A stretch of 34,732 bases of DNA, taken from contig NZ_QAIG01000005.1 in assembly GCF_003060885.1 (NCBI RefSeq), positions 1,204,348 through 1,239,079 on the forward strand. Reading direction: 5' to 3'. Origin of the DNA: Pseudomonas sp. HMWF032. GTDB lineage: Bacteria; Pseudomonadota; Gammaproteobacteria; Pseudomonadales; Pseudomonadaceae. Positions 8,159 through 17,484 of this stretch are shown here, one piece after another (the stretch's first letter is position 1; each line of letters opens with the position of its first letter). Position numbers and translations under genes: made by a program. The notes beneath the pieces are model-generated. The model had not been told where the DNA came from, made no database searches, and worked only from the letters and a program-made list of their open reading frames with translations.

Positions 8159-8175
8159 TTCCCCCCGGCTCCACC
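8159..8175 (+). other. Isolated tmRNA/tRNA 3' end, candidate attachment-site remnant
   Basis: The string TTCCCCCCGGCTCCACCA includes CGGCTCC-A-CCA, the acceptor 3' strand expected of a pseudomonad ssrA (tmRNA). No T-arm or other tmRNA part lies upstream, so this is not a gene. Tyrosine integrases often insert at the ssrA 3' end and leave such a copy at the far end of an island. Two broken integrase genes lie just to the right, which supports an att reading. Confidence 0.5.
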
Positions 8176-8193
8176 AAATAAAAACAGCCTAAG

Positions 8194-8227
8194 CCCTTGA
8201 TTATCCTAGAGATTTTCAAGGGTTTTT
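8194..8227 (+). terminator. Terminator downstream of the tmRNA-end remnant
   Basis: A perfect 7 bp stem CCCTTGA / TCAAGGG with a 15-base loop is followed by TTTTT. It sits where the native ssrA terminator would lie. Confidence 0.5.
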
Positions 8228-8247
8228 GCTTTCTGGGGATAGCGACT

Positions 8248-8264
8248 GTCCCGAAAGTGTCACA
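8248..8264 (+). repeat. Right copy of the 17 bp direct repeat
   Basis: GTCCCGAAAGTGTCACA differs from the copy at 1137-1153 by one base and has the same orientation. Confidence 0.45.
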
Positions 8265-8275
8265 CCTGCCAGCGG

Positions 8276-8962
8276 CTACCAGTAATCAGGCTTAACGATG
8301 GCCGGCTTTCTGGGCAGTGGTACTTTTGGCGGGAGCTGGGAAGCTGACAACTCATTATCCGAAATATAGCGGCGCATCCAGTCAGCAGATGCTTTGAGCG
8401 AGCCGGGTGGATCACGGACAAGTTCGCCCGAGTCTAGGCGGTGAGGCAAGATCACACCCAAACGGATATGCGGGTAGTCTGATCGAATCGCAGCTAAAGC
8501 GGGTGCAAGGTCAGTATCACCCGAGACAAGCACAATCTGTTCAACCTGCAGGTGATCGGCACGGCAAGCAGTCCGGTACATGCCCAGTGCTAGGTTCACG
8601 TCCGTCTCTTTTTCTTCAAGCTGCCAAACAGCTACCTGATTCTGGCGAGAAGCCTTTTCACCTTCGACGAATCGTGGGGCATAGCCTTTAGCAAGGCGAT
8701 GGGTGCCAAGTGTTACCGAAACGCCCCTAGCCTGCAGAGCGCGAATGTAGCGACTCTGAGCATCGTTAGATGCCTGTCCGCGAGTAGCTAACCGGGCAAT
8801 GACGGGAGAGGTGAAGTAATCGACGGATACAAGCTCCGCAACTGGATCTTGCACACGAAGGATAGAAGACAGTAGCGCGGGAAGGTCTAACCACTTGTGA
8901 GGAGACCCATGCAGCACACCGTAATAGAGGTTGTAGCCGTCTACGAAAAAAGCTGTACGCAC
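8276..8962 (-). CDS. NYN domain-containing protein (LabA/DUF88-type RNase fold)
   Basis: This protein of 228 residues starts at GTG 8962, with AGGAT five bases upstream. The NYN (PIN-like) nuclease pattern is clear: FFVDGYNLYYGV at residues 5-16, EEKETDVNLALGMY in the middle, and LVSGDTDLAPAL later. The acidic residues of these motifs form the metal site of the family, which cleaves RNA. No membrane segment or signal is present. It is a lone gene between the candidate att site and the broken integrase, transcribed in the same direction as the integrases. The role could be RNA turnover or phage defence; the fold call is firm, the substrate unknown. Confidence 0.85.
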   Translation of the reverse strand: MRTAFFVDGYNLYYGVLHGSPHKWLDLPALLSSILRVQDPVAELVSVDYFTSPVIARLATRGQASNDAQSRYIRALQARGVSVTLGTHRLAKGYAPRFVEGEKASRQNQVAVWQLEEKETDVNLALGMYRTACRADHLQVEQIVLVSGDTDLAPALAAIRSDYPHIRLGVILPHRLDSGELVRDPPGSLKASADWMRRYISDNELSASQLPPKVPLPRKPAIVKPDYW

Positions 8963-8983
8963 AAATCCTGATCCCCAGAAACG

Positions 8984-9007
8984 AAAAAACCGGCGATTAG
9001 GCCGGTT
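8984..9007 (-). terminator. Minus-strand terminator between integrase and NYN gene
   Basis: Read on the minus strand, AACCGGC / GCCGGTT with a 6-base loop is followed by six T residues. It would end transcripts coming from the integrase side. Confidence 0.7.
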
Positions 9008-9104
9008 TCTTCACCCTAGGCTAAAGCTGAACTTAATCGGCTCGCCATGGGTTGAGTCGTTGGCCGATTATTGCCTAATAACCAAGGTTATACAAGGCAA
9101 TATC

Positions 9105-9136
9105 CGGACAGTGGCGGCAAATAGCGGACAGTGGCG
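9105..9136 (+). repeat. Two tandem 12 bp repeats resembling transposon-end repeats
   Basis: CGGACAGTGGCG occurs at 9105-9116 and 9125-9136, spaced by exactly 20 bases. Repeated ends of this style occur in IS21-like elements. No transposase of that family is in the window, so this may be a leftover end. Confidence 0.3.
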
Positions 9137-9155
9137 AACAGCACCTGTACTTACC

Positions 9156-10073
9156 TTATCGCAAGCTATAAGCCGAAACCAACAAACGATCAGCCAACGG
9201 GCTCAACCTCACCGCCTCGACCAGATGCTCCGGGGCCAAGTGCGAGTAGCGCATGGTCATAGCCAAGCTGGAGTGGCCTAGGATTTTCTGCAGGGTCAGG
9301 ATGTTGCCGCCCTTCTGTATGAAGTGACTGGCAAAGGTATGGCGTAGCGCATGGCTGGCCTGTCCTTTGGGCAGCTGAATCCCAGACCGAACCAAGGCAC
9401 GACGAAAAGAGCTGATTGAGCCTGTGAACGGGCCATGGCGCTTCCAATGATCCCTTATGAATATCTCTAGGGACGGATCAATTGGCACCGTGCGGACGCG
9501 GCTTGATTTGGTCTTGCTGTAAGTCACCGAGCCATTACGCAAACGGGCCGGGATTAACCCTTCTGCCTCAGACCAACGCGCACCAGTGGCAAGGCAAAGC
9601 AGAGTGATCGGTTCAACATGTGGGTTGTCAGAGTGCTTGCGGATGGCGTCCAGCAGAATGTTTACCTGATCATCTGTGAGCCAGGACAATTCACGCTCAT
9701 CAATGCGGAATGGCTTCACCAGCTCCAATGGGTTGGCGTAGTCGATCTGGCCAAGGCCACGAAGCTCATTAAACACCGCACGCAGGTAGCCCAACTCATT
9801 GTTGAGGGTCTTAGGACTGGTTCCGTTTTCAGAGCGCAAGCGCCGATCATGGGCATAGACCGAAGCATCGAGCTTTGCAGCTACCGGGTTACGGAGCCGA
9901 ACGCACATAGCATCGAGCCTAGTCTTTCGACGTAGACCATCCTTGAGCATGTGACCGTGGAGGTCATACCAGAGCGTCACCAATTCCGAGAGCTTGCGCC
10001 GATCGGAGGCTTGGGGGTTCCAGCCGGCATCCTTGGTTTTGTTGGCCAGAATAAACGTCTCGTAACGCAGGGC
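9156..10073 (-). pseudogene. Tyrosine recombinase (integrase), N-terminus lost at IS3 element
   Basis: The frame is open from the IS boundary at 10073 to TAA at 9156 (305 codons) and has no native start. Core-binding homology (SPKTLNNELGYLRAVFNELRG) is followed by a full catalytic domain: Arg in ATGARWSEAE, HALRHTF (HxxR), LGHSSLAMTMRYSHL with the nucleophilic Tyr. The upstream stretch ALRYETF...DRRKLSELV, read through to the IS end, matches residues about 35-65 of the second integrase, so only about 35 N-terminal residues are missing. The arm-binding region is therefore incomplete. It is close to the integrase at 11312-12448 along most of its length. An internal GTG or TTG near 9983 could give a shorter product. 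Confidence 0.85.
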
Positions 10074-10100
10074 TGAATCGCCCCGGGTTTCGTGGAGGCC
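10074..10100 (+). repeat. IS3 terminal inverted repeat, left
   Basis: It starts TGAATCGCCCCGGGTTTCG and is the exact reverse complement of 11261-11287. Confidence 0.9.
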
Positions 10101-10112
10101 ATTTCGTTTAAG

Positions 10113-10955
10113 TCAGGCAGCCATGGCCTGACCTGCTTGTTGCTGGTGGAAGTTTGCCTCAGCCTCCGCAGGCGGGATATACCCGATTGAGCTCAGCAGG
10201 CGCTGGTGGTTGTACCAGTGCACCCACTTCAACGTTGCCATCTCAACAGCCTCGCGGCTCTTCCATGACTGGCGGTAAATCAGCTCAGCCTTGTACAGCC
10301 CGTTGATGGTTTCGGCCAAGGCGTTACGACGACCGGTTGAATCCGCCCTGGCTGCCACGGTCACTGTGATGAATCAGGCCACCCGTGCGATGCGGCTGAC
10401 GGGCATACAGGGCTTGCTCCAGGGCATCCAGTACGAAGTCCGTCCTCATGCTGGTACTGACTCGCCAGCCGACGATCCGCCGCGCAAACACGTCAATCAC
10501 AAACGCCACGTACAGCCAGCCCTGCCAGGTCGACACATACGTGAAGTCCGACACCCACAGCTGGTTGGGGCGGTCGGCATGGAACTGGCGTTGCACACGA
10601 TCCAGCGGGCACAGCACCTTGTCCCCGGCCATCGTTGTCCGCACGACCTGACCGCGCCTGATACCCTGCAATCCGGCTCGACGCATCAGTCGCTCCACCG
10701 TGCATCTGGCTGCCTTGATGCCTTCTCGCTGGAGCTGCTTCCAGACCTTCACTGCGCCATAGCACTGCATATTCGCGTCCCATACGCGCTGGATTTCCTT
10801 GATCAGCGTGTCATCGCGTCGAGCACGGCAACAGCGCAGTGCCGGGTTGCGCTGCTGCGCCGCGTGTCTGCGGTAACCGGACGGGGCGACCTGCAAGACA
10901 CGGCAGATCGACTCGACCCCGAGGCGGTCACGATACTGGTCGACAAATGCCCTTA
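10113..10955 (-). pseudogene. IS3 OrfB transposase, disrupted by deletion and frameshift
   Basis: The reading frame [10 protein letters not shown] begins at the end of orfA and continues through VAPSGYRRH, CYGAVKVWKQL, then the rve integrase core: NQLWVSDFTYV (first Asp) and HHSDRGSQ (second Asp). At 10324 the frame stops prematurely; the final part NALAETINGLYKAELI (catalytic Glu) to the stop at 10113 is in another frame. Compared with intact relatives, roughly 25-30 residues between the second Asp and the Glu are missing, apparently by two short deletions. The D-D-E spacing is destroyed, so the enzyme should be inactive. Confidence 0.85.
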
Positions 10956-11237
10956 GGACTTGGTGCGGCGGTCGAGCTCCACCTGGGCAAAATACGCACT
11001 GGCCAGGCGCAAAATCTCGTTGGCTTTGCGCAGCTCGCGGTTCTCACGCTCCAGAGCCTTGAGGCGCTCGCGCTCCTCGGTGGTCGGCCCGGGACGCTGA
11101 CCGGCATTGGTCTGGTGACGGCGAATCCAGGCATGCAGGGTTTCCGCCCACTCAGAGGGGTAATCGTTCAGATGCTCCAGAACCATGCGCACGGCACGTT
11201 CACGGACTTCAGGGGAGTAGGTCGTGGTCTTTTTCAT
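10953..11237 (-). CDS. IS3 OrfA (transposase DNA-binding subunit) with internal deletion
   Basis: This 94-residue protein begins [19 protein letters not shown] and contains the coiled-coil [19 protein letters not shown]. Between DYPSEWA and TLHAWIRRH the part that normally completes the helix-turn-helix (about 14 residues) is absent without loss of frame. It therefore probably binds the IS ends poorly. Confidence 0.85.
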   Translation of the reverse strand: MKKTTTYSPEVRERAVRMVLEHLNDYPSEWAETLHAWIRRHQTNAGQRPGPTTEERERLKALERENRELRKANEILRLASAYFAQVELDRRTKS

Positions 11238-11260
11238 AGCCTCATCTTCTCAAGAGTTGA

Positions 11261-11287
11261 GGCCTCCACGAAACCCGGGGCGATTCA
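11261..11287 (-). repeat. IS3 terminal inverted repeat, right
   Basis: It is the exact reverse complement of 10074-10100 and starts (reading plus) GGCCTCCACGAAACCC. Confidence 0.9.
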
Positions 11288-11311
11288 ATCCACTGTAAGT
11301 GTGACCTATCG

Positions 11312-12448
11312 CTAAAGCGGCAAGGCCTGTATACCGACGCCGTTAGCTCCGACATAAATAATGTTCAGCCCATCTAATGGCAACATTGCAGAAAAACCTT
11401 GGCGATCGGGCCGAATCAAGGTTTTGAAACCAGTAAGTTGGGAATTTGCCATCGCTACCAACCCACCGTTCCCGACCAACACGATACGGCCATCACGTAA
11501 CTCTGCAATATCTGTAATGGCATGCCCTTCTGCGAGCGATAGCTGTCGCCAATTCTCACCTTTGTCTTCGCTTAACAAGAGACGTCCGCTCATACCTGCG
11601 AGTAGCAAGCGCCCGTCACGCAGAGAACTACCCGCCCACAGTGACCCATAAACACCTGTAGTCGTCTTGGCCAGTGCACGACGGAACGAGGTAATGGCCG
11701 CGTTTGGCTGGCCGTGCTGTTTCCAGTGTTGGCGGATCTTGGCTTCTAGCTCTGCAGTGATCGGCACAGAACGCACCTTTCCGCTCTTGGTTCCGCTGAA
11801 CGTGATCACCCCATTACGCAGCCCGGTCGGCTTGAGCTTTTCGGCTTCTGACCATCGAGCGCCGGTAGCCAGACAAATAAGCGTGATGATCTCAACGTGT
11901 GGGTTATCGCAGCGATCACGGATGACCTCTAACAGCTCGCGGATCTGCTCAGTGGTCAACCAGGACAACTCACGTTCCTGGATTTTCAAAGGCTTCACCA
12001 GGGCCAACGGGTTGGCGTAGGTGATGACACCCAGTCCGCGCAGTTCGTTGTAGACCGAACGCAGATACCCCAGCTCATTGTTGAGGGTCTTGGGTGACGT
12101 GCCCTCCTCTAGCCTGATCCGTCGATCATGGGCATAGGTCTGCGGATCTAGCTTGGCTGCAGGTGGATTGCCCAGGCGTTTTGCGACCAGATCCAGCTTG
12201 GAGCGACGGCGCACACCATCCCTTAGCGAATGTCCGTGCAGATCAAACCATGAGCCAATGAGTGCCGTGAGCCGGCGCGCATCTGTTGGCTTAGGTGACC
12301 AGCTCGGGTTATCCACGACCTTAGCCCGGCACGTTGCTTCAAATCGCTGAGCCTCGCCCTTGGTCTTGAAGGTCTTACGAAAGCGCTTGCCCTTGATCGG
12401 TTCTACATCGACCTTCCATCGTCCGTCTGGCTGTTGCTCGATGGCCAT
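11312..12448 (-). CDS. Chimeric ORF: integrase N-terminal two thirds fused to Ycf48/BNR-like C-terminus
   Basis: This 378-codon frame starts at ATG 12448. Residues 1-261 are a phage-type tyrosine integrase: arm-binding MAIEQQPDGRWKVDVEPIKG, core-binding SPKTLNNELGYLRSVYNELR, and the first catalytic Arg in ATGARWSEAE (about 195-204). Homology to the neighbouring integrase stops sharply at SFRRALAKT; HxxR, the LGH box and the catalytic Tyr are missing. From about residue 264 it becomes YGSLWAGSSLRDGRLLLAG, GRLLLSEDKGENWRQLS, GRIVLVGNGGLVAM, which are beta-propeller repeats of the Ycf48/BNR type. Such proteins are normally exported, often near RND-exporter genes; here only the tail is present. 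The fusion is in frame but almost certainly an accident of recombination near 11660. The integrase part cannot catalyse strand exchange. Confidence 0.85.
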   Translation of the reverse strand: MAIEQQPDGRWKVDVEPIKGKRFRKTFKTKGEAQRFEATCRAKVVDNPSWSPKPTDARRLTALIGSWFDLHGHSLRDGVRRRSKLDLVAKRLGNPPAAKLDPQTYAHDRRIRLEEGTSPKTLNNELGYLRSVYNELRGLGVITYANPLALVKPLKIQERELSWLTTEQIRELLEVIRDRCDNPHVEIITLICLATGARWSEAEKLKPTGLRNGVITFSGTKSGKVRSVPITAELEAKIRQHWKQHGQPNAAITSFRRALAKTTTGVYGSLWAGSSLRDGRLLLAGMSGRLLLSEDKGENWRQLSLAEGHAITDIAELRDGRIVLVGNGGLVAMANSQLTGFKTLIRPDRQGFSAMLPLDGLNIIYVGANGVGIQALPL

Positions 12449-12718
12449 TAGCGCCAGCCGTACACAGGTTCATCTGGCACGGCATAACGGAGATGAGCAT
12501 CCAATTGACGCGTTCCTGGAGGCCAGTTCAACGACTGGCAAAATGGCAATCCAAGCAAAGCTTTAAAGAAGGGTTCGTCGTTTCGCTGATCCAGGCGGGC
12601 AGCACAAGTCGCTAGCGAGCCAAACAGTCTCGCTTAGTGACTCACACCCCTTCACAGCCGCCTCGATCGCGGTCAGCCGGCATGCCTTGTTAAATTGGGC
12701 CTGCACTCAGGCCAAGCA

Positions 12719-13306
12719 TCAAGCAAGGCAGTTGATAAGCTGCGCAACGCATTCCTCAATCGACTGCTCAGCGGTCCTAAGCGTCAAATCGGGCTGCAGC
12801 GGTGGTTCGTATGTAGATGTAATGCCCGTGAAGTCTGCAATTTCTCCTGCCCGAGCACGCAGATAGAGTCCCTTAACGTCCCTGGCCTCACAGACCTGAA
12901 GAGAACAGTCGAGATAGACCTCCATGAAGTCATCAGGACCGACTATACGGCGCACCATGTCGCGGTCACGTTCGGATGGCGATATAAAGGCCGCAACACA
13001 GATCACCCCAGAATCAACAAACAATTTCGCGACCTCAGCCGCGCGTCGCAGATTTTCATGACGGGCTTGCGGTGTAAAAGCCAAGTCTGCGCATAAACCA
13101 CCCCGCAGATGGTCGCCGTCAAGCACCACAGAGCGCCGTCCACGCTGATAAAGCTGTGCTTCTAAGGCATACGCCAATGTCGACTTACCCGCCCCCGAGA
13201 GTCCGGTTAGCCAAAGCACCTGCCCACGCTGAGCATTGAGCAACTCGCGTTGCTTGCGACTGACGCGCTCGATTAACCGCAAGTTTGGCTCAGCACTGAG
13301 GCTCAT
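12719..13306 (-). CDS. cysC: Adenylyl-sulfate (APS) kinase
   Basis: This 195-residue protein, with start ATG 13306, phosphorylates adenosine 5'-phosphosulfate to PAPS with ATP in sulfate assimilation. The P-loop GLSGAGKST lies at residues 35-43 and the APS-binding DGDHLRGGL at 63-71 (DGDNxRHGL in most relatives, so the N and H differ here), followed by FTPQARHENLRRAAEVAKL and FISPSERDRDMVRR. Length fits stand-alone CysC; no CysN domain is fused. It is alone and divergent from katG, with no cysD or cysN in view, so it may serve sulfation of surface molecules as well as assimilation. Family call is firm. Confidence 0.9.
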   Translation of the reverse strand: MSLSAEPNLRLIERVSRKQRELLNAQRGQVLWLTGLSGAGKSTLAYALEAQLYQRGRRSVVLDGDHLRGGLCADLAFTPQARHENLRRAAEVAKLFVDSGVICVAAFISPSERDRDMVRRIVGPDDFMEVYLDCSLQVCEARDVKGLYLRARAGEIADFTGITSTYEPPLQPDLTLRTAEQSIEECVAQLINCLA

Positions 13307-15929
<2,623 letters not shown>

Positions 15930-15936
15930 GCATCAT

Positions 15937-15973
15937 CCCCCGCAGGTGCAATGCCTGCGGGGGCCTGCTTTTT
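15937..15973 (+). terminator. Rho-independent terminator of katG
   Basis: A perfect 10 bp stem CCCCCGCAGG / CCTGCGGGGG is followed shortly by TTTTT, 7 bases after the katG stop. Confidence 0.9.
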
Positions 15974-16572
15974 CTTACTCTTCACCCGCCCCTGATGGTC
16001 TGTGTCGCCATATTCGATATCACTTCATCAAAAGTGTTCGATCAATTATGCCCATGCCCCTATCAGCCTAACTTCTTAAGAACACGCATCTCTCCCGAGA
16101 ACACGCCTCAAGAGGATCCTGCTGCTAGCGCTCCGCGCCATCGCATTAGCGATCTGATGCGCTGTTTCCCGGCCAGGCACCCATTCAAAGCTGGAAGCAT
16201 CAGCGGATGTAATGACCAAACTGCCGTTAGGTCATACGCGCCCTGATGACGGCATCGGCAAAATCAAACCATTCCTGTCCCCCCGCTGGCGAACAACCGG
16301 GCATTGCTTGCCGATACCCCCACCTTTTAACAACGAGATAACGCGATCACAGCCTGTTGGTTTAGGCCGATTGTGACCTGCAGGTGGTCCCGCCCCCCAC
16401 ATTGGGACAGTCGAGCAGAAAACAAATCCTATCCCTCTCAAATACCTGAAAAATCATATCGCGCGGCTTAACAAGACCAAGCAGGCCTATTTCCTGCAAA
16501 ATCTATGCACTGAACCAAGAAGTAGATACGCTCAATTTAAATACTCTAAGGGGTATAAGGAGGAGCGCAACC
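15974..16572. other. Gene-free stretch upstream of the persulfide dioxygenase
   Basis: About 600 bases have no frame that resembles a protein on either strand. The 3' end contains ATACTCTAAGGGGTAT (16541-16556), a weak CsoR-type half-palindrome just before the AAGGAGG ribosome binding site. Confidence 0.35.
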
Positions 16573-17436
16573 ATGCAAGCCGTCGTCGAAACCTTTTTTG
16601 ACCCTGACACCTTCACTTACAGCTATGTAGTCACTGACCCCAACACCCAACGCTGTGCGATTATCGACTCAGTACTGGACTACAACCCCGCGTCTGGCTG
16701 CACATCGCAAACAAGCGCTGATCGGCTGATCCGATTCGTGAAAGATCACCACCTGAAGGTCGACTGGCTGCTGGAAACCCATGTGCATGCCGATCACCTG
16801 TCAGCCGCGCCATATCTGAAGCATGAATTGGGTGGCCAGTTAGCTATTGGCGAAAATATCACCATCGTGCAGAACACCTTCGGCAAGCTGTTCAATGCCG
16901 GCCCTGAGTTCGCTACTGATGGCCGCCAGTTCGACCACTTGTTCAAAGATGGCGATACCTTCCAAGTGGGTAATATTCTGGCGCGTGCCATCCACACACC
17001 CGGCCATACCCCTGCATGCATGACCTATGTGATTGGCGATGCCGGCTTTGTTGGCGACACACTGTTTATGCCGGACTACGGCACCGCCCGTTGCGACTTC
17101 CCCGGCGGCGATGCGCGCATGCTGTATCAGTCGATTCGCAAACTCTTTGCCCTGCCCGGCGACACCCGCTTGTTTATGTGCCATGACTACAAGGCACCAG
17201 GGCGCGATGACTTCCGCTACCAGACCACGGTAGCGGAGCAACGCGCGCTGAACGTGCATGTGCATGAAGGCATCAGCGAGGCCGATTTTGTCGCCATGCG
17301 CAGCGCCCGCGATGCCACCCTCGGCATGCCGATGCTGATTCTGCCGTCTGTGCAGGTGAACATGCGTGCCGGGCAACTGCCGCCTGCCGAGGACAACGGC
17401 ACCCGCTACCTGAAAATCCCCCTCGACATGCTCTGA
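16573..17436 (+). CDS. Persulfide dioxygenase-like metallo-beta-lactamase-fold protein (ETHE1/Blh type)
   Basis: This 287-residue cytoplasmic protein starts at ATG 16573 behind AAGGAGG. It has the metallo-hydrolase motif H70-V-H72-A-D74-H75, then HTPGHTPACMTYV and VGDTLFMPDYGTARCDFPGG. The last string is characteristic of the ETHE1, SdoA and Blh branch, which oxidises glutathione persulfide to sulfite using non-haem iron. No rhodanese domain is fused. A SulP anion transporter follows 48 bp downstream and a CsoR-family regulator lies just beyond, a context typical of sulfide/persulfide detoxification. I infer that sulfite or sulfate produced here may be moved by the transporter. Confidence 0.85.
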   Translation: MQAVVETFFDPDTFTYSYVVTDPNTQRCAIIDSVLDYNPASGCTSQTSADRLIRFVKDHHLKVDWLLETHVHADHLSAAPYLKHELGGQLAIGENITIVQNTFGKLFNAGPEFATDGRQFDHLFKDGDTFQVGNILARAIHTPGHTPACMTYVIGDAGFVGDTLFMPDYGTARCDFPGGDARMLYQSIRKLFALPGDTRLFMCHDYKAPGRDDFRYQTTVAEQRALNVHVHEGISEADFVAMRSARDATLGMPMLILPSVQVNMRAGQLPPAEDNGTRYLKIPLDML

Positions 17437-17484
17437 GGAACTGTCCATGGATACGGCCTGTTACAGCACCCAGGTTTACACAAC

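Larger units (their letters stand above)
7919..8275. other. Intergenic stretch with hairpin, tmRNA-end remnant and terminator
   Basis: It carries a near-perfect palindrome at 7982-8001 (CTGGCATGC / GCATGCCAG), the tmRNA-like 3' end at 8159-8175, the terminator at 8194-8227, and the right copy of the 17 bp repeat at 8248-8264. A minus-strand T-arm-like string (GGTTCAAATCC, 7953-7963) is not part of a foldable tRNA. There is no gene. Confidence 0.5.
10074..11287 (-). mobile_element. IS3-family insertion sequence, internally deleted
   Basis: The element is 1214 bp with perfect 27 bp inverted ends at 10074-10100 and 11261-11287. It encodes an OrfA with helix-turn-helix remnant and leucine zipper and an OrfB DDE transposase, both on the minus strand and overlapping in the usual -1 arrangement. 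Flanking bases (GGC left, ATC right) show no target duplication, which suggests recombination after insertion. Both ORFs carry internal deletions, so it cannot move by itself. Its left end cuts the integrase at 9156-10073; its right end lies 24 bases past the stop of the chimeric integrase. Confidence 0.9.

Noticed and set aside
8407..8691. 94-codon plus-strand frame
   Set aside because: It is a shadow of the NYN gene on the other strand.
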